Origin: Doryteuthis pealeii
Lineage: Eukaryota > Mollusca > Cephalopoda > Myopsida > Loliginidae
Length of the DNA stretch: 64,000 bases
Direction: 5' to 3'
NCBI GenBank assembly: GCA_023376005.1
Contig: CM042160.1
Coordinates: 82,376,942 to 82,440,941 of the forward strand
Shown here: positions 55,216 through 64,000 of the stretch, in pieces
Position numbering within the stretch: the first letter of the stretch is position 1
Layout: each line of letters starts with the position of its first letter
Notes under the pieces: model-generated
Told to the model about the DNA's origin: nothing
Databases searched by the model: none
The model's input: the letters and a program-made list of their open reading frames with translations, nothing else
Made by a program: the position numbers and the translations under genes

Positions 55216-55317
55216 TAATGGAGGGGGGGGGGCGATTTGATAAAACAAAACATTATTTTTTCTGACCTCCCACCAGGTCGGATTAACACAATGTCTTGGG
55301 GATTTTTTGTTGTATGG

Positions 55318-55402
55318 GGCATCTAGTGTGGATTGAGCTCGCAATTCAGTAATAACGGATCTGCAAGACTAGCTTGCTAACTATTAAACCACAACGAGAT
55401 GC
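55318..55402 (-). mobile_element. tRNA-like SINE head (family D)
   Basis: 85 nt with 6-of-7 pairing ends (GCATCTC/..AGATGC), A-box-like TGGTTTAATAGTTAGC, B-box-like GAGCTCAATCC. The poor T-arm pairing argues against a working tRNA gene. Confidence 0.42.
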
Positions 55403-55492
55403 TGAAACTTCTGAGGTTCATTGAATGTAATTTCTTTTTCTTCTTTTCTCTTGAGGGATAGGAAATTTAACTTCTCGTATATAGGAACTTTT

Positions 55493-55516
55493 ATATATAT
55501 ATATATATATATATAT
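55493..55516. repeat. (TA)n microsatellite
   Basis: 24 bp of TA. Confidence 0.85.
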
Positions 55517-55968
55517 GTTATGTATCTGTACATCTTATCATAGAGTTTATATCATTTCATATAATCATTGTTGATAACATTAACAATCTGTTTGTTGTGG
55601 TTTTTATTCACCTTTTTTTTTTGCAAATCAATTCAAATTCACCATTTTTTTTAATATCACTCATCAAAAGAAGCCTTGAGCCAGACTTGTTGATTCTGTT
55701 AATTTCAGAGGGAAAATCTTCATATTTCATAATTTTATCATTTCCTTTAAAACGAAGAAAGTATAAATGGTTATAAAATAATATACACAAATGTAACCCC
55801 CCCCCCTTGTCCAGACTCCATTGTTCATCAAAATCTTTTTTTTTTTAGCCATTGATATTTGGTTATTAAGGAGAGAAATTGAAATTTATTCATTTCCTGA
55901 TTTACCACAAATAAAATTAAATCACTTATACTTATATGTATTTATGAGATGAGGCTTGATATGAAGAA

Positions 55969-56302
55969 TTTTGATATTTGCAGACTGTTGTCCTCATCTT
56001 TATTGTGTATAAATACAACATTCAGGCCACAGTAAACTTGGGTTCTGTTTAGGTGGGTTTTTAAAAAAAAATTACCTTAAAATAAATAATTTTCAGAGAA
56101 TTTCTTAAGAATTCAAACGTGATTGGTGAACGATTTGAGTTCCAAAACCATTTTTGAATTCTTGGGGAATCGTTTGAAGATGACTTATTTTAAGGTAATT
56201 AAAAAAAACAAAACATCTCAACAGAGATTGAGGTTACTGTGGCCTGAATGTTGTGTCACACAATAAAAATAAGGATAACAGTCTGAAATATCAAAATTAT
56301 TC
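55969..56302. mobile_element. Fold-back element F1 (complete, clean)
   Basis: Left arm 55,969-56,085: TTGATATTTGCAGACTGTTG, TCCTCATCTTTATTGTGT, ACAACATTCAGGCCACAGTA, ACCTTAAAATAA. Right arm 56,170-56,302 is its complement. The interior is an inverted pair around GAATTC (TTCTTAAGAATTC, TTTGAATTCTTGGGG). The arm includes AATAAAGATGAGGAC-like sequence on one strand. Non-coding. Confidence 0.72.
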
Positions 56303-56309
56303 AAAATTA

Positions 56310-57470
56310 ATCCTGTTGTGATTTTTATTTTGAAATTCATTATTTTTTAGTTTAAAACAGAAAATTATATTTGTTTTCAGAATATTTTCAGATTTGCAAA
56401 GTAGAGATTAATATGGTTGCCTTTTGTTTCTTCTTCTTCTTCTTCTTCTGTAAAAGGCAGTTTATTTATTTTTTTTGTTTTTTTTTCCTCCGCAATCTAA
56501 AGAACCCCTTCCTCTCTCCAGAATTTTTAAAAAAGAAATTTAGGTGGGTGGTGGTGGTGGTGGTGATGGTACTAATAACTCATCTGAGTTTTTCTTACTT
56601 TTTTGGTAAGTAAAAAACAAAAAATGAATAAGAAACCTTTTTTTTTTTCGTAAATATCATCGAAAGAAAAGAGAAAAAAATAATTACACATCATAAAATG
56701 TCCATTGTCACAAAAATTATGAAAAAAATGGTGAAAAACATGAAATGAAATGGAAGAAAAAAAAAATAAATGCAGTCGATTATCAAAATGAGATAATCAA
56801 AATTTTTTTTCACTTTTTTTTTTTGTTTGTTTGAAAAATGTAAATGAATTGAAAAATGACAAAAATTTAATTAAAAAATTGGATAAAATATTCCTTTTTT
56901 TTTTTTTTTTAAGAACAGGAAAAAGTTAAAAAAAAAAAAAAATTTGAGTTTGTTTCTCAATCTCCCATTCAAATAAAACTGTATCATCATCATCACGATC
57001 ATGATGTATTTTAAGGGCAGTACAGAATTTTATTTGTTTATTATTTTAAGTCACCTTCATCAACAAAAATGAACGTCATCAAAATTGTGTTGCTCCTGTA
57101 GAACACTGTAGATTGAAAACAACATTTCGGACATACAAAAAAAAAAAAAAAAAAAAAAAAATTCACAATTTTGACCATCATCATGAGGTAAACTTAGGGG
57201 GGCAGTACAGTAATTATTTGGTCTGTGGATTTTAGGGGCATGTTGAATAAGAGAACAACACTTTTTTTTTTTGTCATTGTGAAGTGTTTTAAGATACTTT
57301 TTTTTTTTTAAATACTGGTGTAGCCTTCTCATGTTTTAAGCCTAGGACACCTATAACCTGTAATAAACTGCAAAGGAGAAATCAGTATCTGAATACCAGA
57401 ATCAACGTGTCAATTATTTAGTTAAAGAAAAAAAAAATAGTAAAATCAAATTTTAAACCCCCATTCAATT
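56310..57470. repeat. Low-complexity block
   Basis: Source copy of the ~97-bp segment inserted in the 5S SINE (56,325-56,423), (TTC)n 56,427-56,450, (GGT)n 56,543-56,565, homopolymers and (ATC)n 56,984-57,000. AGGGCAGTACAG occurs at 57,014 and 57,200. Confidence 0.6.
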
Positions 57471-57895
57471 TATATTATTTCAATTTCATCATTGTCTTTT
57501 TTTCCCCTAACCCTAAACCCAAAGCCAAACGATTCCATTTCCTTCTAAATTTAATTCACTGGAAAGAAAACTGTCAGACATTTACCTTTTTAAAAATGAC
57601 AATTGATAAATATTAAAATCTGGTGTAGAATGTGTAAAGTTACAACAGTTTAAATAGTGTCTAATAGTTCAATCCATTTTGGGCAGAAGGGGATACAAGC
57701 CTATGCTCCTGTTGTAAGGAACAGTCCATTAAGTTGGGAAAGGGGGCGGGTAACTGGTTATAGCAGTTACAATAAACAATAGTATACACCAAATCACATT
57801 CATACTATTTCATTTTATCATTGTTCTTTTCCCCTAAACCCAAAGCCAAGTGATTCTATTTCCTTGTAAATTTAATTCACTATGGATGCATTAAC
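57470..57895. repeat. Pair of ~95-bp direct repeats
   Basis: 57,470-57,570 and 57,795-57,893 share ATTATTTCA, CCCTAAACCCAAAGCCAA, GATTC.ATTTCCTT and TAAATTTAATTCACT. Between them is CAATCCATTTTGGGCAGAAG and a G-rich GGGAAAGGGGGCGGGTAACTGG. Confidence 0.6.
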
Positions 57896-58038
57896 GTATT
57901 ATAAGGAGTAAGTGTTGGTTATAAACTAATGGCCACTCGACTTATTTCTACCATTTCTAGAAATGGAATCAGTTTTGGCAAAATGTAGGAATCAAAAGGA
58001 TTTCTATCAAAGTTTGAAGAAATTTAATTCAAATGAAG

Positions 58039-58069
58039 ATTTCAATGAATTAGAAAAATCTTTGGAAAT
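58039..58069. repeat. Inverted 5-bp matches at the fold point
   Basis: ATTTC at 58,039-58,043 and GAAAT at 58,065-58,069 in the uninterrupted locus are the two sequences joined at 20,896-20,900. Confidence 0.8.
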
Positions 58070-58282
58070 TAGAAGATAATAAAAGTAAATACTGAAAATT
58101 AATAAAAATGGCCGATTTATTTTTTTTTTTATTTGACACATTCTTTTCCTTCCAGTGAAAATAAATTGAAGAAATTGGCTTAAAAAATTTTTTAAAATAA
58201 AATTGAAAAGAAACAAATTTTTTGTTATATATAATATTAACCACACTCTTCTATCTTTCATATGACTTTTGATTGATTTTAA
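58070..58282. other. Start of single-copy flank, no feature
   Basis: AT-rich with homopolymers; two short minus frames of 60-90 codons are compositional only. Confidence 0.5.
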
Positions 58283-58313
58283 TGGCATGTCAACCCATCT
58301 AGGGTTATTTTAT
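58283..58313 (-). repeat. Shared GCATRTCAACCC module, stand-alone
   Basis: GGCATGTCAACCCATCTAGG then GTTATTTTATGCC. Same layout as the 3' end of the 5S SINE (GGCATATCAACCTCTAATGG GTCATTTAATGC), without any 5S head beside it. Confidence 0.5.
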
Positions 58314-58429
58314 GCCAAGAGGTAAATTATAAGGGATGGTCTGATTTATTATATTTTTTCCAAGGAATTTTTTTGATTTTGACTGTAAGTTGCTAAATGG
58401 ATTGGGAATCACTTTGAGAGATAAGTTTA

Positions 58430-58745
58430 TAGGATAAAGTTAAAGTTTATTGCTACATTTTTTTGGCATAATTTTATTTCTTTCAGGAAAGACAAAATGT
58501 CATCTATACTGACATTTTTACATATATCTCTCATGTTGTTTATGTTGTAAAAACATTGTCTAATAACAGCAAAATCACCACATTCTATTAGAATGTGTTT
58601 AATACTATAAGGTGTTTGACATGTTATGCATTCTGGCTTTTGTGGAAAATCTTTTTATGCTGATCCTCTCAAGGGTCAAATTCACCATCATTGGTTAGAA
58701 AATGTTGTTGAATCACCCTGTCCCATCTGCTGATTAGAGGTGGGC
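58430..58745 (-). pseudogene. LINE ORF2 C-terminal fragment
   Basis: On minus, LISRWDRVIQQHFL, NDGEFDP, a stop, then DFPQKPECITCQTPYSIKHI, LIECGDFAVIRQCFYNINN, MRDICKNVSIDDILSFLKEI, ending at a stop at 58,429-58,431. The CxxC...H..(L)xxC order is the zinc-binding-like motif at the end of many CR1/Jockey-type ORF2 proteins. At least two stops break it. Confidence 0.72.
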
Positions 58746-58760
58746 TTTTCTAGGCTAAGC

Positions 58761-59493
58761 TTCATTATTTACTGAAATACACTGATTACTTAGGCTAACA
58801 CACACACACACACACACAAAAAAAAAACTAGGCTAGGCTAGGCCTAGGTCAGATAATTGCGTCTAAATAATGGCTATTTCAATTTGAGCCTTTTTTTCAA
58901 CTCAAGTCATGTCATCTGAAACCAATTAATGACATAGGTGAAGTATTACTATATATATATATATATATATGTATGTAGTATGTATATGTATGTGAGGTAT
59001 TACTGTATATAAATGTATTTAGGATTGTATTTCACTAATCGAGTATGAGTGGGGGGGGGGGAATCTTCCTTCCTAGAAAATCAGCATTTGACATACTGGG
59101 TTCTACATGGGCTTGAACATTGGCACCAAACACAAACATGCATCTATCGATAGGGGACATGAAAGGTAATTATCCTATGTTTCTGCCAATGGGCGCTAGG
59201 TGGCATAGCATTATAAAAGTGGAAGTGGCAAAGTCAAAACCCTCTTTTACCCTCCAGGATTGACCAATAATAATAATAAAAAAAAAGAACATGGAATGCA
59301 TTTAAGGTCGTTGGTAACTGTCTTGGAGAGATGACCTGGAGGAATACTACATCTGGATTCTCTGCTACAAGGAGTACGCTCTTGTTCTACCTAGGATTTC
59401 AAGGAATATAACAGACTGTCTGCTACGGAGACTAAACCCTTTTCTACCATTTACCAATAGGAGACCTAAATGTCTAAAATGGTGACCAGAATC
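58761..59493. other. Mixed spacer
   Basis: (CA)n 58,800-58,818, AGGCT-type short repeats 58,830-58,850, (TA)n 58,951-58,970, a G run at 59,050. 59,100-59,470 is less AT-rich and could be single-copy, but no long frame is open. Confidence 0.45.
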
Positions 59494-59506
59494 ATAACAG
59501 AGGTAA

Positions 59507-59756
59507 AAAAAAAAAGTCGGGGGCGGCCTAAAGTTGGTATCAGCCAATCAGCGAGGGAGTCTATCCCCTTTTCACTAGCGCTAGAGAAGGAAATTATTTT
59601 GGCATCTGAGGTGGAGTGCCACACCTACCATCAGGTCCTTACTTTACCGCACAGATCCCTGTGCTACTCATACGCAGAGTTGGCGAGGACTGGAATCGAA
59701 CTAAGAACCATGTGGTTTCTAGCCGAACGCTTTACCGACTGAGCTAACCCAGCCCT
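59507..59756 (-). mobile_element. SINE A with perfect 13-bp target duplication
   Basis: Flanked by ATAACAGAGGTAA at 59,494-59,506 and 59,757-59,769. On minus starts GGCTGGGTTAGCTCAGTCGG, B box AGTTCGATTCCAGTC, body as in other copies, 3' GCCGCCCCCGACTTTTTTTT. Proves mobility of the family and gives its exact ends. Confidence 0.85.
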
Positions 59757-59760
59757 ATAA

Positions 59761-60152
59761 CAGAGGTAACATGCACCAATTGCGTCTCCTGACAAGGGGA
59801 CTTTGTGCTGGCAGCAACCATGGCATATAAAAACATGCATAGCATGTAAGTTTTATACCTTCTTTTTTTTACCAGCAGCCTCAAGATGTTCTCTACTAAA
59901 AGTTTATTTTCCTATGAGGACATTTCTCTTATACAACTATGTATAAGATCTTCAGAAGTAACACGCACCAGTTTCGTCTCTCCTTTACGGACAGGAAAGC
60001 TTTGCACTCCCCAGGATTTTTGTGTAGCATGACATACAAGAACATACTCAACATGTAAGTCTACGCTTTCCTCTTTTGTCAGCAGTCTCAAGACTTTCTC
60101 TACTAAAAGGCCATTTTCCTATTAGGACATTTCTCTTATACAACTATGTATA
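59761..60152. repeat. Diverged tandem duplication, ~192-bp unit
   Basis: Unit 1 59,761-59,952 and unit 2 59,953-60,152 share CAGARGTAACAYGCACC, CAT..CATGTAAG, CAGCAGYCTCAAGA, TTCTCTACTAAAAG, GGACATTTCTCTTATACAAC and TATGTATA. Each has a strong 5' splice-like GTAAGT (59,846 and 60,055) about 95 bp after an AG. Unit 2 keeps an open frame over that 95-bp interval; unit 1 does not. Could be duplicated exons or a plain repeat. Confidence 0.55.
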
Positions 60153-60280
60153 GTCTCTTCTTTGTATCTTTTCTCATATTTAAATTCTCTTAAGTTTGCC
60201 CAGGCAGTAAAATATCTTTGTTATCACTTCATCATAAATTGTTCTCACATTTATTCTATATGATTGGTTGTTTTTTTTTT

Positions 60281-60460
60281 ACGGCATATCAACCTCTAAT
60301 GGGTCATTTAATGCTGAATCAAGTCATTTTGATATCAGGTTGCTTACAGTACCTGTTGTTGCTTAAGTGGTCACCCAATTAAGTATTGAACAGGTTCATC
60401 ACTGCTTAACTTCGGGGAACTAGCAGGAACCAGTGCTTTCAGTATGACTTGACCATAAGC
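60281..60460 (-). mobile_element. 5S rRNA-derived SINE, best copy
   Basis: The 119-nt 5' part (60,342-60,460, minus) aligns along the whole of 5S rRNA: GCTTATGGTCA, CATACTGAAAGCAC, AAGTTAAGCAGTGATGAACC, TGTTCAATACTTAATTGGG, TGACC, GGTACTGTAAGC. Box A, intermediate element and box C positions are recognisable but mutated. It is followed by a 60-bp body, AAAATGACTTGATTCAGC and AATGACCCATTAGAGG, ending GATATGCCGT and poly(A). A 5S head plus a unique tail is the SINE3 design; not a 5S gene. Confidence 0.78.
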
Positions 60461-60576
60461 TATTCCACATAAGGAAACGACATTCAACCAACCATCGTTC
60501 GTCTAGACATGCATTTCTGTCATCCACTGAAAAATGAGCCTAGCTATTGCCGTCTTCTCTGCAGTGACCAAAATAA

Positions 60577-60659
60577 GTTCATCTGGAAGAAATCTGCCCT
60601 CCAGATGAATCAAGTATTTATTCTGATTCATCTGGAGGACAGATGTCTTCTAGATGAAC
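60577..60659. repeat. 83-bp hairpin
   Basis: 36-bp arms GTTCATCTGGAAGAAATCTG.. against ..CAGATGTCTTCTAGATGAAC with 4 mismatches, loop of 11 bp AGTATTTATTC. Confidence 0.75.
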
Positions 60660-60904
60660 ATTTTTTTTTTTCATGGGTTACTGCAGAAAAGAAGATGGCA
60701 ATGGCTAGGCTATTTTTTTTTTCAGATGCCTTGCGGTTCTCACTGGGTGAATGGGATATCATAATCAGGATGTTGCTATGGAAACTGGTAAAAGTGTTTT
60801 GACTCTTACAGGACATTTATGTAAAATGAGATACAATAAATTATGACTAACTCAGAAAGTTAGCAGAAAAAAATAATTCATTACATTAATGAGACTGACA
60901 TCAG

Positions 60905-60940
<36 letters not shown>
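60660..60940. other. Spacer with (TA)n
   Basis: T runs, then (TA)n 60,907-60,940. No feature. Confidence 0.5.
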
Positions 60941-60945
<5 letters not shown>

Positions 60946-61001
60946 TCCACATAGTCCGTGTGCACTTAAATTTTTTAAATTCTTTAAAATGCATGGACAC
61001 C

Positions 61002-61005
<4 letters not shown>
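60941..61005. repeat. CAGGGTGTCC-type hairpin between TA repeats
   Basis: GGGTATCCACATAGTCCGTG on the left and CATGGACACCCTG on the right face each other around TTAAATTTTTTAAATTC. A 65-bp minimal element with (TA)n on both sides. Confidence 0.5.
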
Positions 61006-61041
<36 letters not shown>

Positions 61042-61064
61042 TCAGCTTTTTTTCTTAAATGCAA

Positions 61065-61326
61065 ACACTATTAAACAGGAGAAACATCTCCTGTCTGACA
61101 AGTGTTTTCTCATCTTTTCATTCAACCAAATTTCTGTGTTTAAATAGAATTGAAACAAATGCTCAATTACATCCACCCCTGAAGATGGCACTTCATGGTG
61201 CCAAAAGTACTTGGGAAGAAAATTTTTGGTGCACTTATTAACAATTTCCACCCTGATATTAAAAAATGGCCTGTAAACTTGAACAGATCGAGACAGACAG
61301 AAGATGTTTGTCTTGTTTAATAGTGT
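61065..61326. mobile_element. 262-bp MITE
   Basis: 34-bp inverted ends ACACTATTAAACAGGAGAAA.. and ..TTTGTCTTGTTTAATAGTGT (4 mismatches). Interior CCCCTGAAGATGGCACTTCA echoes the CTGATGAAG words in other fold-back arms. Confidence 0.62.
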
Positions 61327-61379
61327 CTATAAATATATATATTCATGAATACTTATAGATATGTGTATGTACATACAAA

Positions 61380-62124
61380 TATATACAAGGGCATAAAAAT
61401 TACACACACACACACACACACATTAAGCTTAGAGGGTGATGGACTGGACTTAGCTAGGACAAAAATCTCACCTAAGGGGTGGGGAATTACATTTATCTGA
61501 AAACAAAACAAAATAAAAAACAAAACAAAACAAAAATAAATAAAAAGCAAGCACACCCTCTCTATTTGGAAGAATTGCAAAAACAAAATATTCTATTTTT
61601 GAGAAACGAAAAAGAAGTTTATTCTATTTTCCCAAGTAAATCAGGAAAAAAATATATTTAACAATTACTCAACAGGCTCATTTATTTATTTAAATATTTT
61701 TTTTTTTTCGTGTTAAAATTGTTTAAACAACAGACAATAAGTAAACTAAACTTTCTGCATCTAATATCAATTTATTTCTGCCTCAACAAATTTGACAGAT
61801 TTTGAATTTAGCAACGGTTTTGAAATCTTATTCAGTGAAAAATTAAATTAGAAATAATAAAATTATTTTAAAAATAAGTAAAAATATAAGTAATGAAATA
61901 ATTTTTACTAAAAATTTTCTACCAATCTTTCCAGAATAGCACTATTTCATGATCAACTATCATTAAAATTCTTTTTAAAAAAATTCCATTTTGGCTTGGG
62001 AGAAATAACACATTCTGAATGAGAAAGTAAGGAGAGATAACTCCGTATAGACTATTTCGAACAGATAACTATATTATTTTGAAAAGACATCTACTTCAAT
62101 TTCTTTATTAAAATGCTTTCAGTT
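61380..62124. other. No feature recognised
   Basis: (CA)n 61,404-61,422, ACAAAAC strings 61,500-61,540, AT-rich sequence. No repeat family of this window. Confidence 0.5.
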
Positions 62125-62275
62125 AGAAAAAAATAAAGAAAAAGAAAAAAAAGAAAAAGAAAAAAGAAAAAGAAAGAAAAAGAAAAAAGAAAAAAAAAGA
62201 AAAAGAAATAAAAAGAAATAAAAATAAAGAAAAACAAAAATAAAGAAAAACAAAAAAAAGGAAAACAAAATTTTG
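62125..62275 (+). repeat. A/G-only purine tract
   Basis: About 150 bp of AAAAAG/AAAG units, almost no pyrimidine on plus until 62,208. Simple sequence. Confidence 0.85.
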
Positions 62276-63040
62276 TTGACAGTTATCACATTTTAATTGG
62301 CGCAAGGTTAGTAAATGTTTAAAAAAAAAAACAAAAACAAATTTTTATATCGATTTTCTTTTTAAAAAATGCCCTAAGAAAATAGACTAGAAAATAAAAC
62401 TATAAAAAAAACCCCAAAAAACGTTTTACCTCACAAAAATGCCCCTAAAAACAACACAGAGCTGAGTGAAAACTGACTGAGTAGTGACTAACTCGAAAAA
62501 TATATCAATTAATGGGAGCAATCTGTCAAAATATTTGACTTTAAAATCTTTTTTTTTTTAAATTCACATGTGAAATAAACTTAAAATTTTCACCAAAGTC
62601 AATTTTTGTTTTCCTTAAAGAAAGAAAGAAAAAAAAAAGGTCATAATATCCAATTTTCTTTTTATCATTTTTTTTTCTCCCCTGAAATAAAAAAATGTCA
62701 TCCATTTTTGTCATCCATCAAAATGAGAATAGACTAAAAAGTAGATTTTTTTAGATATTTCTAGTATTGCACAATTAAAAAACATTTCTTTCTCGTCTCC
62801 CCCTTTTTTTTCTCTCTCTCATATTTTTACTTATAAGATGAATATAGAAACGGACTGGCTGGAAGATCTCCTCTTCTGTACATGTGTGAGGGGAATCTTG
62901 CAGTCCCTAAATTAAATTGGATAAAAATTCCAAAAATCATTTTAAGATTCTCTTTCTCTCTCTTTAATATATGCACACATATCTTCGGATTAATATCCTG
63001 ACGTAAGAATATTGTTTATAGAAAGTGATTAATTGGGTTC
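62276..63040. other. No feature recognised
   Basis: AT-rich, homopolymers, a CTCTCTC tract at 62,800-62,820 and TCTCTTTCTC at 62,950. No ORF over 60 codons of interest. Confidence 0.5.
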
Positions 63041-63442
63041 ACCCATTATTATAACACATTTGATAGGTTTAGCAGATTCACTAAACAAAAAAATATTCGC
63101 TTTTTTTCTTCAACTGAAAAGCCTCACTTTCATCGACCAATCAGCTCTCAACTTTTGAGAGTGCACCCATTATTGAAACACATTTGATAGGTTTAGATTT
63201 TTGCTTCAACTAAGAAGCCTCATTCTCATCGACCAATCAGCTTTCAACTTTTGAGGTACATCCATTATTGAAAAATATTTGATAGGTTTAGATTTTTGCC
63301 TCTACTGAGAAGCCTCATTTTCAGTGACAAATCAGATTTCAACTTTTCAGAGTACACCCATTATTGAAACACAAATGATTGGTTTAAATTTTTGCCTCAA
63401 CTGAGAAGCCTCACTTTCATTGACCAATCAGCTTTCAGCTTT
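63041..63442. repeat. Tandem array of four ~95-bp units carrying CCAATCA
   Basis: Units begin ACCCATTATTGAAACAC at 63,041, 63,165, ~63,260 and 63,356. Each ends CGACCAATCAGCTTTCAACT-like. CCAATCA is intact at 63,137, 63,233 and 63,424 and mutated in unit 3. Unit 1 has about 28 extra bases. Single-copy in this window. Confidence 0.8.
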
Positions 63443-63768
63443 TATTCTTTTAAGAAAATACATATTCAGCAGTCACAAATTCACTTGGTTGAATAAAGAC
63501 CATTTTTTTTTTCCAAGTAGTTTTTCAACATGATTTTTTCTTCCTTAATGCTTACAGTTAAACCAATCAAATGAACAGAAATATGAATTATGCAAAAAGA
63601 AATTTGCATAAAGAAATATGAACTATATCTGCTCTTTGAAGCCTCTTTCTCAATGTTTTATAAAAACATCTAAAGAGGTTGAAATGTTATTATTTAAGCC
63701 AACAAAATTCTAGCAGCACATTATATATACATATATAATAATAATAATAATGATAATAATAATCAATT

Positions 63769-64000
63769 GTCTTTTAAAACAATCTGATTATTTAAGATGA
63801 AAGGCTTTTTTTCTGGTGTTAGCATTACAAGAAAATGCACTTTCTCTCTGCTAAAATGCAAATATATTCACATCATGAGATGTGTTATATATATATATAT
63901 GTCTTTTAAAACAATTTGATTACTTAGGACGAAAGGCTTTTTTCCAATGTTAACATTACAAGAAAACACACTTTCTTCTTGTTAAAATGCAAATATATTC
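63769..64000. repeat. Tandem 132-bp repeat cut by the window end
   Basis: Unit 1 63,769-63,900 and unit 2 63,901-64,000 (incomplete) share GTCTTTTAAAACAAT, GAAAGGCTTTTTT, ATTACAAGAAAA and AAAATGCAAATATATTC. ATGCAAAT (octamer) at 63,856 and 63,987. (TA)n closes unit 1. Confidence 0.75.

Larger units (their letters stand above)
40958..58069. repeat. Third, direct copy of the locus (copy 3)
   Basis: Parallels 3,498-20,900 in the same orientation and continues through the fold point into unique DNA, so it is the only copy with normal context. Indel-rich from 41.0 to about 46 kb, clean afterwards. Confidence 0.93.

Noticed and set aside
58007..58288. 93-codon minus-strand frame at the start of the unique flank
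   Set aside because: AT-rich, I/K/F/N composition with no recognisable motif, and it overlaps the fold-point homology boundary.
60342..60460. Functional 5S rRNA gene
   Set aside because: Many substitutions in paired and promoter positions and a SINE tail in place of a T-run terminator.
62123..62305. Phe-rich 60-codon frame
   Set aside because: Translation of the A/G purine tract on the minus strand.

Overview
The window is AT-rich, repeat-saturated animal DNA with no gene I can support. It has very abundant (TA)n and homopolymer tracts, tRNA-derived and 5S rRNA-derived SINEs, decayed non-LTR retrotransposons, solo LTRs and many fold-back (hairpin) elements. There are no operons, no intact long ORFs and no ordered exons. 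A marine invertebrate, perhaps a mollusc or another lophotrochozoan, fits the style of the repeats. I cannot name a taxon, and the lineage is a weak inference.

The layout is dominated by one large structure. Bases 1-20,900 (copy 1, plus) are followed at once by their reverse complement at 20,896-40,121 (copy 2). After 0.7 kb of unmatched sequence and a 100-N gap (40,858-40,957), the same sequence runs forward again from 40,958 to about 58,069 (copy 3). Copy 3 then crosses the point where copies 1 and 2 fold back and continues into single-copy DNA (58,070-64,000). So one locus appears three times, and nearly every element below appears two or three times. Anchor points: 9,654 = 32,036 = 47,056; 13,207 = 28,614 = 50,516; 17,245 = 24,605 = 54,473.

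Three observations favour a long-read assembly artefact over a real 40-kb palindrome. (i) Copy 1 is full of single-base insertions from about 10 to 21.5 kb and copy 3 is similarly noisy from 41 to 46 kb, that is, next to the fold and next to the gap. (ii) In structure and SNPs copy 1 matches copy 3 up to about 15.9 kb and matches copy 2 from about 16.4 kb to the fold, as if two haplotypes were spliced through one fold-back read. (iii) Both edges of the N gap carry short CT/AG strings like the stem of a PacBio hairpin adapter. Copy 2 also differs from copies 1 and 3 by whole insertions (a LINE 3' end, a fold-back transposon, SINEs), so two alleles or diverged duplicates are present.

Element content: SINE A (tRNA-type A and B boxes), SINE B (a second tRNA-like head), SINE C (a GC-rich short element, one copy with a 15-bp target duplication) and a 5S-rRNA-headed SINE whose best copy is at 60,281-60,460. 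There is a CR1/Jockey-like LINE RT remnant interrupted by a 522-bp solo LTR with a recoverable insertion site, a second candidate solo LTR, two further LINE 3'-end types and a Gag-like fragment. Fold-back elements include one with a telomere-like interior, and there are a TTAA-flanked piggyBac-type MITE and Helitron-like 3' ends. The right flank (58,070-64,000) holds another LINE fragment, a clean SINE A insertion, a diverged 192-bp tandem duplication, a CCAAT-bearing tandem array and an octamer-bearing tandem repeat cut by the window end.

I found no new protein-coding system. The most valuable results are the fold-back/haplotype mosaic and the shared modules among short elements.
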